Source of the DNA: Paraglaciecola arctica BSs20135
GTDB lineage: Bacteria; Pseudomonadota; Gammaproteobacteria; Enterobacterales; Alteromonadaceae
Assembly (NCBI RefSeq): GCF_000314995.1
Contig: NZ_BAEO01000047.1
Coordinates: forward strand, 1-64,000
DNA: 64,000 nucleotides
Direction of reading: 5' to 3'
Shown: positions 52,806 through 62,010 of the stretch, one piece after another
Layout: each line of letters opens with the position of its first letter
Position numbering within the stretch: the first letter of the stretch is position 1
Position numbers and translations under genes: made by a program
Notes under the pieces: model-generated
Databases searched by the model: none
Told to the model about the DNA's origin: nothing
The model's input: the letters and a program-made list of their open reading frames with translations, nothing else

Positions 52806-54422
52806 CTAATTTATTTGACTTTTAGCTAACATGTCCAAAGCTAACGCTTCAGCCACTTTGATCCCATCAATACCTGCCGACCAAATACCTCCGGCATATC
52901 CGGCTCCCTCACCGGCTGGGTACAACCCTTGAGTATTAATACTTTGCAGATCTTTGCCTCGTTTAATACAAATAGGTGAAGAGGTGCGAGTTTCCACACC
53001 CGTTAATAAACCATCTGCCTTAGCAAAACCTTTAATTTTTTTGTCAAAAGCAGGGATCGCCTCTTGGATGGCTTCGATGACATAACTTGGGACAACTTTA
53101 GATAAATCGGTCAAAGTAATACCTGGGGTATAAGACGGATTAACTTCACCCAGTTGCTCACTAGATTTACCCTTTAAAAAATCCCCAATCAATTGCGCTG
53201 GTGCGTGGTAATTTTCACCTCCAACCGTGTAAGCCAACTCTTCAAGTTGACGTTGTAATGCAATGCCCGCTAAAGGATGTTCTGGATAGTCTTGTTCTGG
53301 GGTAATACCCACGACTATGGCGCTATTTGCATTACGTTCATGACGAGAATATTGACTCATGCCATTGGTCACGACTCTGCCCGCTTCTGACGCTGCAGCT
53401 ACCACAGTGCCACCAGGGCACATACAAAAACTGTACACCGAACGGCCGTTTTTACAATGATGCACTAACTTATAATCCGCAGCCCCTAAAATAGGATTAC
53501 CTGCATTATCGCCAAAGCGACATTCATCAATCATCGATTGTTCGTGTTCGATCCTAAAGCCAATTGAAAATGGTTTGGCCTCAACGTACACACCTTGCTC
53601 GTATAACATTTCGAAAGTATCACGAGCACTATGTCCCACAGCCAAAACAGCATGTTCACAAGGTAAATATTCATCGTTAGACAAATATAACCCTTTGAGT
53701 TTTTGCTCTTGAATATCAAATTTATCGACTCGGGTGCTAAAGCGGATTTCACCGCCTAATTCGATGATTTGGGCGCGCATTTTCTCCACCATATTGACCA
53801 ATTTAAAGGTACCAATATGAGGTTTGCTTACATACAAAATTTCCTCTGGCGCACCGGCGGCCACAAATTCATTTAACACCTTACGGCCATAATGTTTGCG
53901 GTCTTTGATTTGACTATATAACTTTCCATCAGAGAAAGTCCCTGCTCCGCCTTCACCAAACTGTACGTTTGACTCTGTATCTAGGGGCTTTTTACGCCAA
54001 AATCCAAACACATCTTTAGTACGTTCACGCACTGCTTTACCGCGCTCCAACACTATGGGCTTAAAGCCCATTTGCGCCAATATCAAGGCAGCAAACAAAC
54101 CACAAGGGCCAAGACCAATCACCACTGGACGAGAACTTAGGTTTTGAGGTGCCTTTGCAACAAACTGATAGGTCATATCTGGGGTTTCCCGCACATGGGG
54201 ATCATTGGCAAATTGAACTAGCAAATCGGCTTGATTAACAACCTCAACATCAACAATATAAATCAGTAAAATATTTGCTTTGTTACGGGCATCATAAGCA
54301 CGTTTAAACACCTCAAAAGACAACATATCTTCTGAGGCAATACCCAACTTCTGCAAAATGGCAGTGGATAACGCATCTTCTTCATGATTTAAAGGTAATT
54401 TTACTTCGTTTAAACGCAACAT
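52806..54422 (-). CDS. FAD-dependent oxidoreductase, COG2509 type
   Basis: A 538-residue flavoprotein of the family of uncharacterised FAD-dependent dehydrogenases. It has an N-terminal ferredoxin-like part (LRLNEVKLPLNHEED) and an FAD site VVIGLGPCGLFAALILAQMG with FGEGGAGTFSDGKL. Further on are LAVGHSARDTFEML and the C-terminal GLYPAGEGAGYAGGIWSAGIDG. The reaction is unknown. ATG 54422 (MLRLNEVKL) begins the conserved part; the frame upstream has no ribosome site. Confidence 0.82.
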   Translation of the reverse strand: MLRLNEVKLPLNHEEDALSTAILQKLGIASEDMLSFEVFKRAYDARNKANILLIYIVDVEVVNQADLLVQFANDPHVRETPDMTYQFVAKAPQNLSSRPVVIGLGPCGLFAALILAQMGFKPIVLERGKAVRERTKDVFGFWRKKPLDTESNVQFGEGGAGTFSDGKLYSQIKDRKHYGRKVLNEFVAAGAPEEILYVSKPHIGTFKLVNMVEKMRAQIIELGGEIRFSTRVDKFDIQEQKLKGLYLSNDEYLPCEHAVLAVGHSARDTFEMLYEQGVYVEAKPFSIGFRIEHEQSMIDECRFGDNAGNPILGAADYKLVHHCKNGRSVYSFCMCPGGTVVAAASEAGRVVTNGMSQYSRHERNANSAIVVGITPEQDYPEHPLAGIALQRQLEELAYTVGGENYHAPAQLIGDFLKGKSSEQLGEVNPSYTPGITLTDLSKVVPSYVIEAIQEAIPAFDKKIKGFAKADGLLTGVETRTSSPICIKRGKDLQSINTQGLYPAGEGAGYAGGIWSAGIDGIKVAEALALDMLAKSQIN

Positions 54423-54632
54423 AGTGTTTCCAATGGTCAAACATAAACAATTCACCTGATAACGATCCCTTAAAGAATTGTTATAAGTTTGGCGAAGTGC
54501 GGCATTTTATGTCAGATAAGATGCAGAGCATAGGTAAATTCAATATAGAATTGTCGATACAGTTCTTGTTTTTTACTTGCGCTACTTTATGATCGACATA
54601 ATGAAAAAAATAAAACCAAGATACCCACAACT

Positions 54633-54956
54633 ATGACATTTGTCGTCACTGACAGCTGCATCAAATGTAAATATACAGACTGCGTGCCTGTTTGCCCTGT
54701 AGATGCTTTTTACGAAGGTGAAAACTTCTTAGTGATCCATCCAGATATCTGCATTGATTGTGGCCTTTGTGTGCCCGAATGCCCTGTTGAAGCGATATTT
54801 CAAGATACTCAATTACCCGAAGATCAAACACACTATCTTAAAATAAATGCCGATTTAGCGGAAATATGGCCAAACATCACAGAATTGAAACCCGCACCAG
54901 AAGATGCCGACAAATGGATTGATGTTGAAAACAAACTGCCTTTATTAGTGGAATAA
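54633..54956 (+). CDS. fdxA: 7Fe (3Fe-4S/4Fe-4S) ferredoxin
   Basis: A 107-residue ferredoxin: Cys9, Cys17 and Cys21 in the first cluster region ([18 protein letters not shown]) and [17 protein letters not shown] for the second (Cys40, 43, 46, 50). The layout is that of FdxA. The C-terminal extension ([18 protein letters not shown]) is characteristic of the 7Fe group. It transfers electrons in the cytoplasm. Single gene, divergent from the FAD enzyme, which could be a partner; that is only a suggestion. Confidence 0.93.
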   Translation: MTFVVTDSCIKCKYTDCVPVCPVDAFYEGENFLVIHPDICIDCGLCVPECPVEAIFQDTQLPEDQTHYLKINADLAEIWPNITELKPAPEDADKWIDVENKLPLLVE

Positions 54957-55104
54957 GCTCTTATCCACAGATAAAAATCCACCAGCAAAATAATCAATTC
55001 AAATTTAAGTAAATTTCAAATAAACACTTTACCTCAAGTTAACCTGAGGTATTAAAGTGCTGTTCAAGTTAAAAAGTTACTGCAACATTCACAAGGAAAA
55101 AACC

Positions 55105-55482
55105 ATGCAAAGTAAACTTGAACATATTAACGTCACGGTCCGAGACTCAGATGCTACAGCCAGCATATTGAGTCATATATTTGATTGGAAAATTCGCTGG
55201 ACCGGAGCAGCCAAAGACAATGGTCGCACCATTCATCTAGGCGGCGAGGATACTTACCTTGCGCTGTATAGCCATGGAGATAAACATCTCGCCGATACTT
55301 CACATAAAACCATCACACACCTCAATCATATAGGCATTCTGGTAGATGATTTAGATAAGACAGAACAGAAGACCAAGGAAAGAGGTTTTGTGACTTACAA
55401 TCATGGTGATTACGAACCAGGAAAGCGATTTTATTTTGACCTTGAAGAGGGGATTGAAATAGAGGTAATCAGTTATCAATAA
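55105..55482 (+). CDS. VOC family protein
   Basis: A 125-residue single-domain VOC protein: LEHINVTVRDSDATASILSHIFDW, TYLALYSHGDKH, LNHIGILVDDLDKTEQKTKERGF and FYFDLEEGIEIEVISY. Metal ligands are likely His and Glu of these stretches. ATG 55105 has AAGGA upstream; the frame from 55057 adds a non-conserved 16 residues. Substrate unknown. A weak hairpin (55490-55518) follows. Confidence 0.8.
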   Translation: MQSKLEHINVTVRDSDATASILSHIFDWKIRWTGAAKDNGRTIHLGGEDTYLALYSHGDKHLADTSHKTITHLNHIGILVDDLDKTEQKTKERGFVTYNHGDYEPGKRFYFDLEEGIEIEVISYQ

Positions 55483-55567
55483 CACAACTAGGCTCACAAA
55501 ACTGTGATTTATGAGCCTTTAGTTATTTAAGGTATATGGGAATATGTCACCTTTATTAAAGATCCCA

Positions 55568-56623
55568 TCATTTTACAGCTGAAATCGCTATTTGCTGAAC
55601 AGCCATTTTTTGTTGTGACAACTTGTAAGATAACTTAAGTGCCAAGGTGCGGTAGATTTGCTGTATTTCAGGGTTAGCCTCTTGGTTATACATGAACGGG
55701 GTACCGCTATCCGCCAATTCACGAATTTGCATATTTAAAGGCAACTGAGCCAATAACTCGGTTTGGTATTTATGTGCTATACGTTGCCCACCATCCGCAC
55801 CAAATATATGCTCTTTGTGACCACATTCAGTACAAATGTGGTAACTCATGTTTTCAACTATGCCTAAAACATTAATATCCACTTTATTAAACATGGAAAT
55901 GCCTTTTATTGCATCAGCCAAAGCTAAGTCCTGAGGTGTGGTGACGATCACAGCGGCCGTAACTGGCATATTCTGCGCCAAGGTTAACTGTATATCCCCA
56001 GTGCCCGGAGGCATATCGACAATAAGATAATCCAACTCATCCCACAAGGTTTCGTTATAGAGTTGCTGAAACGCGCGACTTGCCATTGGACCACGCCAAA
56101 CTGTGGCTGAATCTTCATCAACTAGGTATCCGATCGACATAGTTTGTAAGTCATTGACAATAATCGGGTAGATGTTTTTATTATCCGGTGATTCAGGTTG
56201 CACATTTTTAGTGCCCAAAAGCGTAGGCAAAGATGGGCCATATACATCTGCATCCAAAATGCCCACTCTGGCACCCTCTAAACTCAAAGCAGCAGCTAGG
56301 TTTATAGATGTTGTAGACTTCCCTACCCCACCTTTTCCTGATGCCACAGCAATTACATTTTTGACTACTTTAGGATTTTGTCCTTTGATAGATGGGATGT
56401 CATAGGCAATTTTGATATTAACCTTATGCTGCTTAGCAAAACTTTCCAATAGATGACTAAACTCACCTTTGGCTCCCAGCAAACTGTTACAAACAAAAGG
56501 TAAACTCAAGCTAAGCGACTTACCTTCAACTTTGATGTAATCAGAAGTTCGCTGGATATCGGAGAAATAAACGGGAATATGTTGCTGCAATAAAGCAGCA
56601 AGCTTAGCAATAATATCTGACAT
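55568..56623 (-). CDS. mrp: Mrp/ApbC iron-sulfur cluster carrier
   Basis: A 351-residue P-loop ATPase. The Walker A is GKGGVGKST at 96-104, with GILDADVYGPSLP, VDMPPGTGDIQL and the cluster-binding Cys pair in YHICTECGHKEHIFG. An N-terminal MIP18-like part precedes the ATPase. It delivers Fe-S clusters to apo-proteins. It is a single gene, convergent with the VOC gene. Confidence 0.94.
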   Translation of the reverse strand: MSDIIAKLAALLQQHIPVYFSDIQRTSDYIKVEGKSLSLSLPFVCNSLLGAKGEFSHLLESFAKQHKVNIKIAYDIPSIKGQNPKVVKNVIAVASGKGGVGKSTTSINLAAALSLEGARVGILDADVYGPSLPTLLGTKNVQPESPDNKNIYPIIVNDLQTMSIGYLVDEDSATVWRGPMASRAFQQLYNETLWDELDYLIVDMPPGTGDIQLTLAQNMPVTAAVIVTTPQDLALADAIKGISMFNKVDINVLGIVENMSYHICTECGHKEHIFGADGGQRIAHKYQTELLAQLPLNMQIRELADSGTPFMYNQEANPEIQQIYRTLALKLSYKLSQQKMAVQQIAISAVK

Positions 56624-56825
56624 AAAAACTCATATTGTAATGGACGGACTCTGACCCTAGAGGTGTTAAGTTATACTATCATCCCATAACACTTTTCACT
56701 ATTATTCAAAGATTTATACCTCAGGTATTACCCAATTAGGTAAAGATTGCAATTCTTTGATAGTTTGATAAATTCAATATAAGCAAAAATTAGATAAGTA
56801 TTTACTTAACAATATAGAACTCAAT

Positions 56826-57752
56826 ATGCCAAAACATAAAAACCTTGTTTCTCAGATAAGTAACTTCGATATCCGTCAGTTAAAAATATTCAGAACAGTA
56901 GTAGAATGTGGTGGTTTTTCTGCTGCCGAAGTAGAGCTCAACATCAGTCGCTCGGCTATTAGTATTAGCATGTCAGATCTAGAAAGTAGACTTGGTCTGC
57001 ATTTATGCCAACGAGGAAGAGCAGGGTTTTCCCTTACCGATGAAGGCACACAAGTGTATCAGGCGAGTTTGCAGCTCATGGCCTCTTTGGAGAACTTTAG
57101 AACCCAAGTTAATAGTATCCATGCAAAATTAACAGGTGAACTAAACATAGGGATCACCGATAACTTAGTGACCTTAGAGCATATGTCGATTTCCAAGGCG
57201 CTCAAAGCATTAAAAACTAAAGGACCAGAAATTGTCATAAACATACGCATGATCCCACCTAATGAAATAGAACGTTACGTGTTGGATGGTGCATTACATG
57301 TGGGTGTTGTACCTAATTTACGGCCTTTGCAAGGTTTAGAATATTCGAGACTGTACGAAGAAAAATATCTACTTTACTGCAATTATCAGCACCCATTGTT
57401 CAACGTTGCTGAGAATAAACTAACCTCCAAACAAATCTATGAATGTGAAGCAGTTGCGCCTAGTTACGCGCAAACAGCACAAACTCGTAGTCATTATCAA
57501 AACTTAAATACTACGGCAACAGCAACTGATCGTGAAGGGGTCGCCTTTCTTATCTTAACAGGCTGCTTTATCGGATATTTACCAACGCATTATGCTAAAA
57601 GATGGGTCGTTTCTGGAGAAATGCGTGCTTTATACCTAGATAAATTTCATTTTAACACTGCATACCAAACTGTTTTACGCAAAGGCTCTAATCCTAATCA
57701 AGTATTAAAAACGTTTTTACAAGAAATAAAAGCATCCCCCAGCAAAACTTAG
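56826..57752 (+). CDS. LysR family transcriptional regulator
   Basis: A 308-residue LysR protein: FDIRQLKIFRTVVECGGFSAAEVELNISRSAISISMSDLESRLG, linker, and an effector domain (LNIGITDNLVTLEHMSISKAL, VGVVPNLRPLQGLEYSRL). It lies 480 bases upstream of the TonB receptor on the same strand and may regulate the pyrimidine operon, though target sites are not proved. No clear ribosome site precedes ATG 56826. Confidence 0.85.
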   Translation: MPKHKNLVSQISNFDIRQLKIFRTVVECGGFSAAEVELNISRSAISISMSDLESRLGLHLCQRGRAGFSLTDEGTQVYQASLQLMASLENFRTQVNSIHAKLTGELNIGITDNLVTLEHMSISKALKALKTKGPEIVINIRMIPPNEIERYVLDGALHVGVVPNLRPLQGLEYSRLYEEKYLLYCNYQHPLFNVAENKLTSKQIYECEAVAPSYAQTAQTRSHYQNLNTTATATDREGVAFLILTGCFIGYLPTHYAKRWVVSGEMRALYLDKFHFNTAYQTVLRKGSNPNQVLKTFLQEIKASPSKT

Positions 57753-58235
57753 AGACGCCCAACAGCCATAACGTCATGTAATCCTTAGCTCCCTTCCCCT
57801 TCAAGTTTGTGTTCTAACCAAAAAATAAAGCGCTTTAGATGAAGCAATAATGTGCAACAGCGACCATTGATAAGTAGGCCTAAGCTAAAATAGTTAAGGT
57901 TAAAAACCTCGCTTAAGACTGACCCTAAAAGGATCCGCAGCAGCCCAATCTCCTAACTAATATTCCAGATACCTCTTTGTTTAGTAAACACTTATCTGAA
58001 CATTTCTTATATTGAATTTAAGATCCTGTCAAAAATGAAATACTAAGTTTATGCCCATTCTTAATAAGCATGGGCATTTAAACAATCACTCGGTAACTAC
58101 AATGCTGTTACCTGCTTATTCTATTATTCAGTAACATTATTATTTCTGATTAGTGTTACTGAGAATAAAAAGTGAGGGATTGTGGGTTTGCCTGTTAATA
58201 GTTAAAAGATAAATAAAAATAAATGGGAACATATA
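57753..58235. promoter_or_regulatory. Gap before TonB receptor with three dyads
   Basis: This 483-base gap has no gene. It contains ATGCCCAT/ATGGGCAT (58051-58077), possibly a terminator without a good U-tract, then GGTAAC/GTTACC (58092-58112) and CAGTAACA/TGTTACTG (58129-58161). The last two share a GTAAC/GTTAC core and are likely regulator sites or leader structure for the receptor gene. Confidence 0.45.
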
Positions 58236-60566
58236 ATGAACACACAAAATAAGTACAAATATAATCCTATCTTTGAGGCTATCTCTTTGGCACTCGTATT
58301 ATTAGTTTCTCCAGCTATAAATGCCGCTGAAAACGTGTGGGAAACCATAGAAGTCTCCGCTCAAAAGCGTAACGAAAATATAAGTGATGTGGGTATCGCC
58401 ATCACTGCATTCAGTGGTGAGCAATTAAAAGCACTGGGTTTAGAAAGCAGTACTGAGTTAATTGCGTTTACTCCAGGTGTTTCTTTGGCTGGCGATATTG
58501 GTGGACAAAGAGCTATCTTCAATATTCGTGGTGTGGTGCAAAATGACTATGCCGATTTGGCTGAAGCCCCAGTTGCGGTTTATGTAGACGGAGGATACTT
58601 AGCCAGTACTCAAGCTCAAACCTTTGGCTTATTTGATATTAAACGAATAGAAATTTTGAAAGGTCCACAAGGCACCCTGTTTGGACGAAACGCTACTGGA
58701 GGTTTAGTCAATACTATCACCGCGAAACCAACTGAAGACTTTGAAGGTTACGCTGAATTGTCCATCGCAACCTTTGATCAATATCGTTTTGAAGGTGCTG
58801 TTTCAGGCGCGTTATCAGATGATATTACTGGCCGCTTATCAGCCTACTCCAATATCCAAGGTGAGATTTTAGAAAATATCTATGAAGACGGCGCGTCCCC
58901 AGATACTCGTCCTGGCTCTGTTGGTGGCGGACAAGATGGCTATAACGACGATACGCAAGCTTTACGTGCGCAACTGGACTTCAATTTAGGAACAGACGGT
59001 TCATTATTATTAAGCGCAAATTGGGCTGACACCACCAAAAGTGAAGGGCCTTACCAAGTGGTGAATACCACTGAAATAAAAGACGCAGACGGTAACGTAA
59101 TTGACGTTATTTTTGCTGCAGATGATCCTTTAGGCTGCGATGCCATTCAACTTGGTCAATGTATTGACGGTAACTTTAACGGTGATCCAGTTCGACCCGT
59201 ACAAGGTGGCGACTTTAATGGAAACATTGATCCCGATGGCTCTGGACCTAAGGTCAATAAAGACTTTGCCTTTGATGATCAAAATACAATTCAGTCCCAA
59301 GGCTTTTCAGCCGCCCTTGATTATAGCTTTGACACCTTTGATTTATTTTCTCTAACCGATTACAAAAAATTTGACCGAACTGTAGGTTTGGATTCAGATC
59401 AAACGGCCTCCCCTGAATTGATATTTCAATCTAATAGTACAATTGATCAGTTTAGTCAGGAAGTTAGAGTGTCTGGAGATGCCGACAATTTCAAATGGGT
59501 AACTGGATTATATTACCTAAATGTCGAAACTGATTACAGCCAAGGACTTGCTGCCTCTCCAACAGCCTATTTTTTGGGAGGTGAAGAAAACAATTCCCTT
59601 ATTAAACTAGAAACCCAATCATACTCAATATTTGGTCAAATAGACTACCAGTTGCAAGACCAGTTAGTATTAGTTACTGGCTTGCGCTATACCAAAGAAG
59701 ACAAACATTTTGTTGGTGATGTGTACCAAAATACCAATACAGATGACAGAGTGATTGAAATTGATCTCGATAGCGCTTCACTTGAACACCTAGATACCGA
59801 CAATGACCAAAACCTGTGGTCAGCTAAAATACAACTCGAATATTCCACAGACACCGACTTATATTATGTGGGTGTTAATAGAGGGGTTAAAGCCGGTAGT
59901 TTTAATGCACCTTTATTTGGTGGATTTAGTAGTTACAAGCCAGAAGAATTAACCTCTTATGAAGCAGGTATGAAATTAAACTTGTCGGATGAGACAGCAC
60001 TGTTTAACGCCAATATTTTCTATTATGACTACAGTGATTATCAATCATTTTCATGGGTGAATAATTCAGGTTTAGTGGAAAACCAAGATGCCACTTTTAT
60101 GGGTTTAGAATTGGAACTTTTCTTAACCCCTAGTGACGGACTAGATGTGATATTAAATACCTCTTATACCGATGCTAAAGTAGAAAATCTTGAAGTGGCG
60201 TCGGGAATATTTGCTGATACTACTCCAGCATTTACGCCCGAATACCAAGCTTCTGCGATGATCCGCTACAATTGGGATTGGAACGAAGACAATATTGCGG
60301 TGCAGTTTAGCGCCAATTATCAAAGTGAAACTTTTCATAATGCACGAAATTTCACAGCCCATGAAATAGACTCGTACGTGGCTGCAAATGCAAGGCTGAC
60401 GTGGACTGATTCAACACAATTATGGACAGCAACAGCTTACGTAGACAATATGTTTAACTCTGAACATGAAATCATCGGTTTTGATGTAACAGGTTTTTAC
60501 GGCACATCACAAATATCCTATGCAAAACCTAGAGTCTTTGGAATAACCGTTAAACGTAGTTTTTAA
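58236..60566 (+). CDS. TonB-dependent outer-membrane receptor
   Basis: A 776-residue receptor with signal peptide (LALVLLVSPAINA), a TonB box-like ETIEVSAQKR, plug domain (GIAITAFSGEQLKAL, FNIRGVVQNDYAD, IEILKGPQGTLFGRNATGGLVN) and a 22-strand-type barrel ending in Phe (GITVKRSF). DPDGSGPKVNKD and DADGNVID loops look calcium-binding. The operon that follows encodes pyrimidine reduction, so uracil, thymine or a nucleoside is the likely cargo, by inference only. It is on the same strand as preT, 108 bases upstream. Confidence 0.9.
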   Translation: MNTQNKYKYNPIFEAISLALVLLVSPAINAAENVWETIEVSAQKRNENISDVGIAITAFSGEQLKALGLESSTELIAFTPGVSLAGDIGGQRAIFNIRGVVQNDYADLAEAPVAVYVDGGYLASTQAQTFGLFDIKRIEILKGPQGTLFGRNATGGLVNTITAKPTEDFEGYAELSIATFDQYRFEGAVSGALSDDITGRLSAYSNIQGEILENIYEDGASPDTRPGSVGGGQDGYNDDTQALRAQLDFNLGTDGSLLLSANWADTTKSEGPYQVVNTTEIKDADGNVIDVIFAADDPLGCDAIQLGQCIDGNFNGDPVRPVQGGDFNGNIDPDGSGPKVNKDFAFDDQNTIQSQGFSAALDYSFDTFDLFSLTDYKKFDRTVGLDSDQTASPELIFQSNSTIDQFSQEVRVSGDADNFKWVTGLYYLNVETDYSQGLAASPTAYFLGGEENNSLIKLETQSYSIFGQIDYQLQDQLVLVTGLRYTKEDKHFVGDVYQNTNTDDRVIEIDLDSASLEHLDTDNDQNLWSAKIQLEYSTDTDLYYVGVNRGVKAGSFNAPLFGGFSSYKPEELTSYEAGMKLNLSDETALFNANIFYYDYSDYQSFSWVNNSGLVENQDATFMGLELELFLTPSDGLDVILNTSYTDAKVENLEVASGIFADTTPAFTPEYQASAMIRYNWDWNEDNIAVQFSANYQSETFHNARNFTAHEIDSYVAANARLTWTDSTQLWTATAYVDNMFNSEHEIIGFDVTGFYGTSQISYAKPRVFGITVKRSF

Positions 60567-60602
60567 TCCTCGCTATATATAGCGCTAAATTGGCATAAGT
60601 TA

Positions 60603-60658
60603 TGAAACCGTTTTGTTAAAAAATCCACTGTATTCGCGCAGTTAGCGAAACGGTTTCA
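60603..60658. promoter_or_regulatory. 13-bp inverted repeat before preT
   Basis: TGAAACCGTTTTG (60603-60615) and CGAAACGGTTTCA (60646-60658) are inverted copies with one mismatch, 30 bases apart, directly before the preT ribosome site. It may be an operator for a LacI/GntR-like protein or a message hairpin separating receptor from enzyme expression. Confidence 0.5.
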
Positions 60659-60674
60659 GAAAATGAGGTACAGC

Positions 60675-62009
60675 ATGAGTACAACAGGTACAGTTACTAT
60701 CGATGATATTAATGAAGGTTTTGCCGACCTACATAAACCCTATAATAAGTCACAGGCTTTGCTTGAAGCATCGCGCTGTACATATTGTTACGACGCTCCT
60801 TGTATAAAGGCATGTCCCACAGGAATTGACATTCCTACCTTTATTCATCAAATACGCACCCAAAACGTCAAAGGTGCGGCAAAAACCATTTTGTCAGAAA
60901 ACATTATGGGCGGCACGTGTGCTAGGGCTTGTCCAACTGAGATCTTATGCGAAAGAGCATGTGTTCGTCACCATGATCAGGGCAAACCTGTAGAGATTGG
61001 TTTATTACAACGTTATGCAGTCGACTATCTAATGGAATCAACTGATGAACATCCATTTGTTAGAGCGCCAGAAACCGGCAAAACCATAGCGGTAGTAGGT
61101 GCAGGTCCCGCAGGTTTATCTTGTGCTCATCGCGCAGCCTTATTAGGTCACAAAGTAACTGTATTTGAAGCAAAACCTAAACCGGGAGGCCTAAACGAAT
61201 ATGGGCTTGCTGCTTACAAAATGGTCGACGACTTTGCGCAAAAAGAAGTCGCGTTTTTATTAGGTATTGGTGGGATAGAGATTATTTATGAGCAATATTT
61301 AGGTAAAAACCTAAACTTGGAACAGCTTCGCACGGATTATGATGCCGTTTTTCTCGGCATTGGATTAGGGTTGTGCAATCAACTTAAGCTAGAAGGCGAA
61401 GATCTGAAAGGTGTCTTTGATGCCATAGATTTTATTGAGGAGCTGCGTCAAACAACAGACAAATCAACTATGACCATTGGGCAGGATGTTGTGGTGATTG
61501 GCGGTGGAAACACGGCCATTGATGCGGCTATTCAAGCCAAACGATTAGGAGCTAAAAGAGTAACATTAGCGTATCGCCGTGGTGAAGATAATATGACGGC
61601 TACCGAGTGGGAAATAGATTTAGCTCGTAAAAATGGGGTTGATGTACGCTTGTGGTTATCCCCCATAGAATTGACTGGGGACACCCATGTTAACTCCATT
61701 TCCTTCGAGCAAACATCCATCGAATCAGGAAGATTAGTTGGCACAGGTGAACGTATTCAGATAACAACAGACATGGTACTTAAAGCTGTGGGTCAAAAGA
61801 TTGATGCATCGGTGTTATCAGATGTGTTGATTGAGCAAGGCAAAATTAAAATTAACGACAAGTATCAAACTAGTATTCCAGGTGTTTATGCCGGTGGTGA
61901 CTGCATCGATACAGGTGAAGATTTAACAGTGCAATCCGTAGAAGATGGCAAACGTGCCGCTCACGCAATGGGCCACACTTTGTTCGGCATTGACTTTAAG
62001 GAGCTTTAA
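60675..62009 (+). CDS. preT: Dihydropyrimidine dehydrogenase, FAD/NAD subunit
   Basis: A 444-residue subunit of NAD(P)-dependent dihydropyrimidine dehydrogenase. The N-terminal ferredoxin-like domain has Cys35, 38, 43, 47 and Cys82, 86, 92, 96 for two 4Fe-4S clusters. The FAD site is VVGAGPAGLSC (141-150) and the NAD site VVIGGGNTAIDAA. With PreA it reduces uracil and thymine to dihydro forms, the first step of reductive degradation. ATG 60675 has GAGG upstream; the 60663 ATG is less well placed. The start of preA follows in one base. Confidence 0.93.
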   Translation: MSTTGTVTIDDINEGFADLHKPYNKSQALLEASRCTYCYDAPCIKACPTGIDIPTFIHQIRTQNVKGAAKTILSENIMGGTCARACPTEILCERACVRHHDQGKPVEIGLLQRYAVDYLMESTDEHPFVRAPETGKTIAVVGAGPAGLSCAHRAALLGHKVTVFEAKPKPGGLNEYGLAAYKMVDDFAQKEVAFLLGIGGIEIIYEQYLGKNLNLEQLRTDYDAVFLGIGLGLCNQLKLEGEDLKGVFDAIDFIEELRQTTDKSTMTIGQDVVVIGGGNTAIDAAIQAKRLGAKRVTLAYRRGEDNMTATEWEIDLARKNGVDVRLWLSPIELTGDTHVNSISFEQTSIESGRLVGTGERIQITTDMVLKAVGQKIDASVLSDVLIEQGKIKINDKYQTSIPGVYAGGDCIDTGEDLTVQSVEDGKRAAHAMGHTLFGIDFKEL

Positions 62010-62010
62010 C

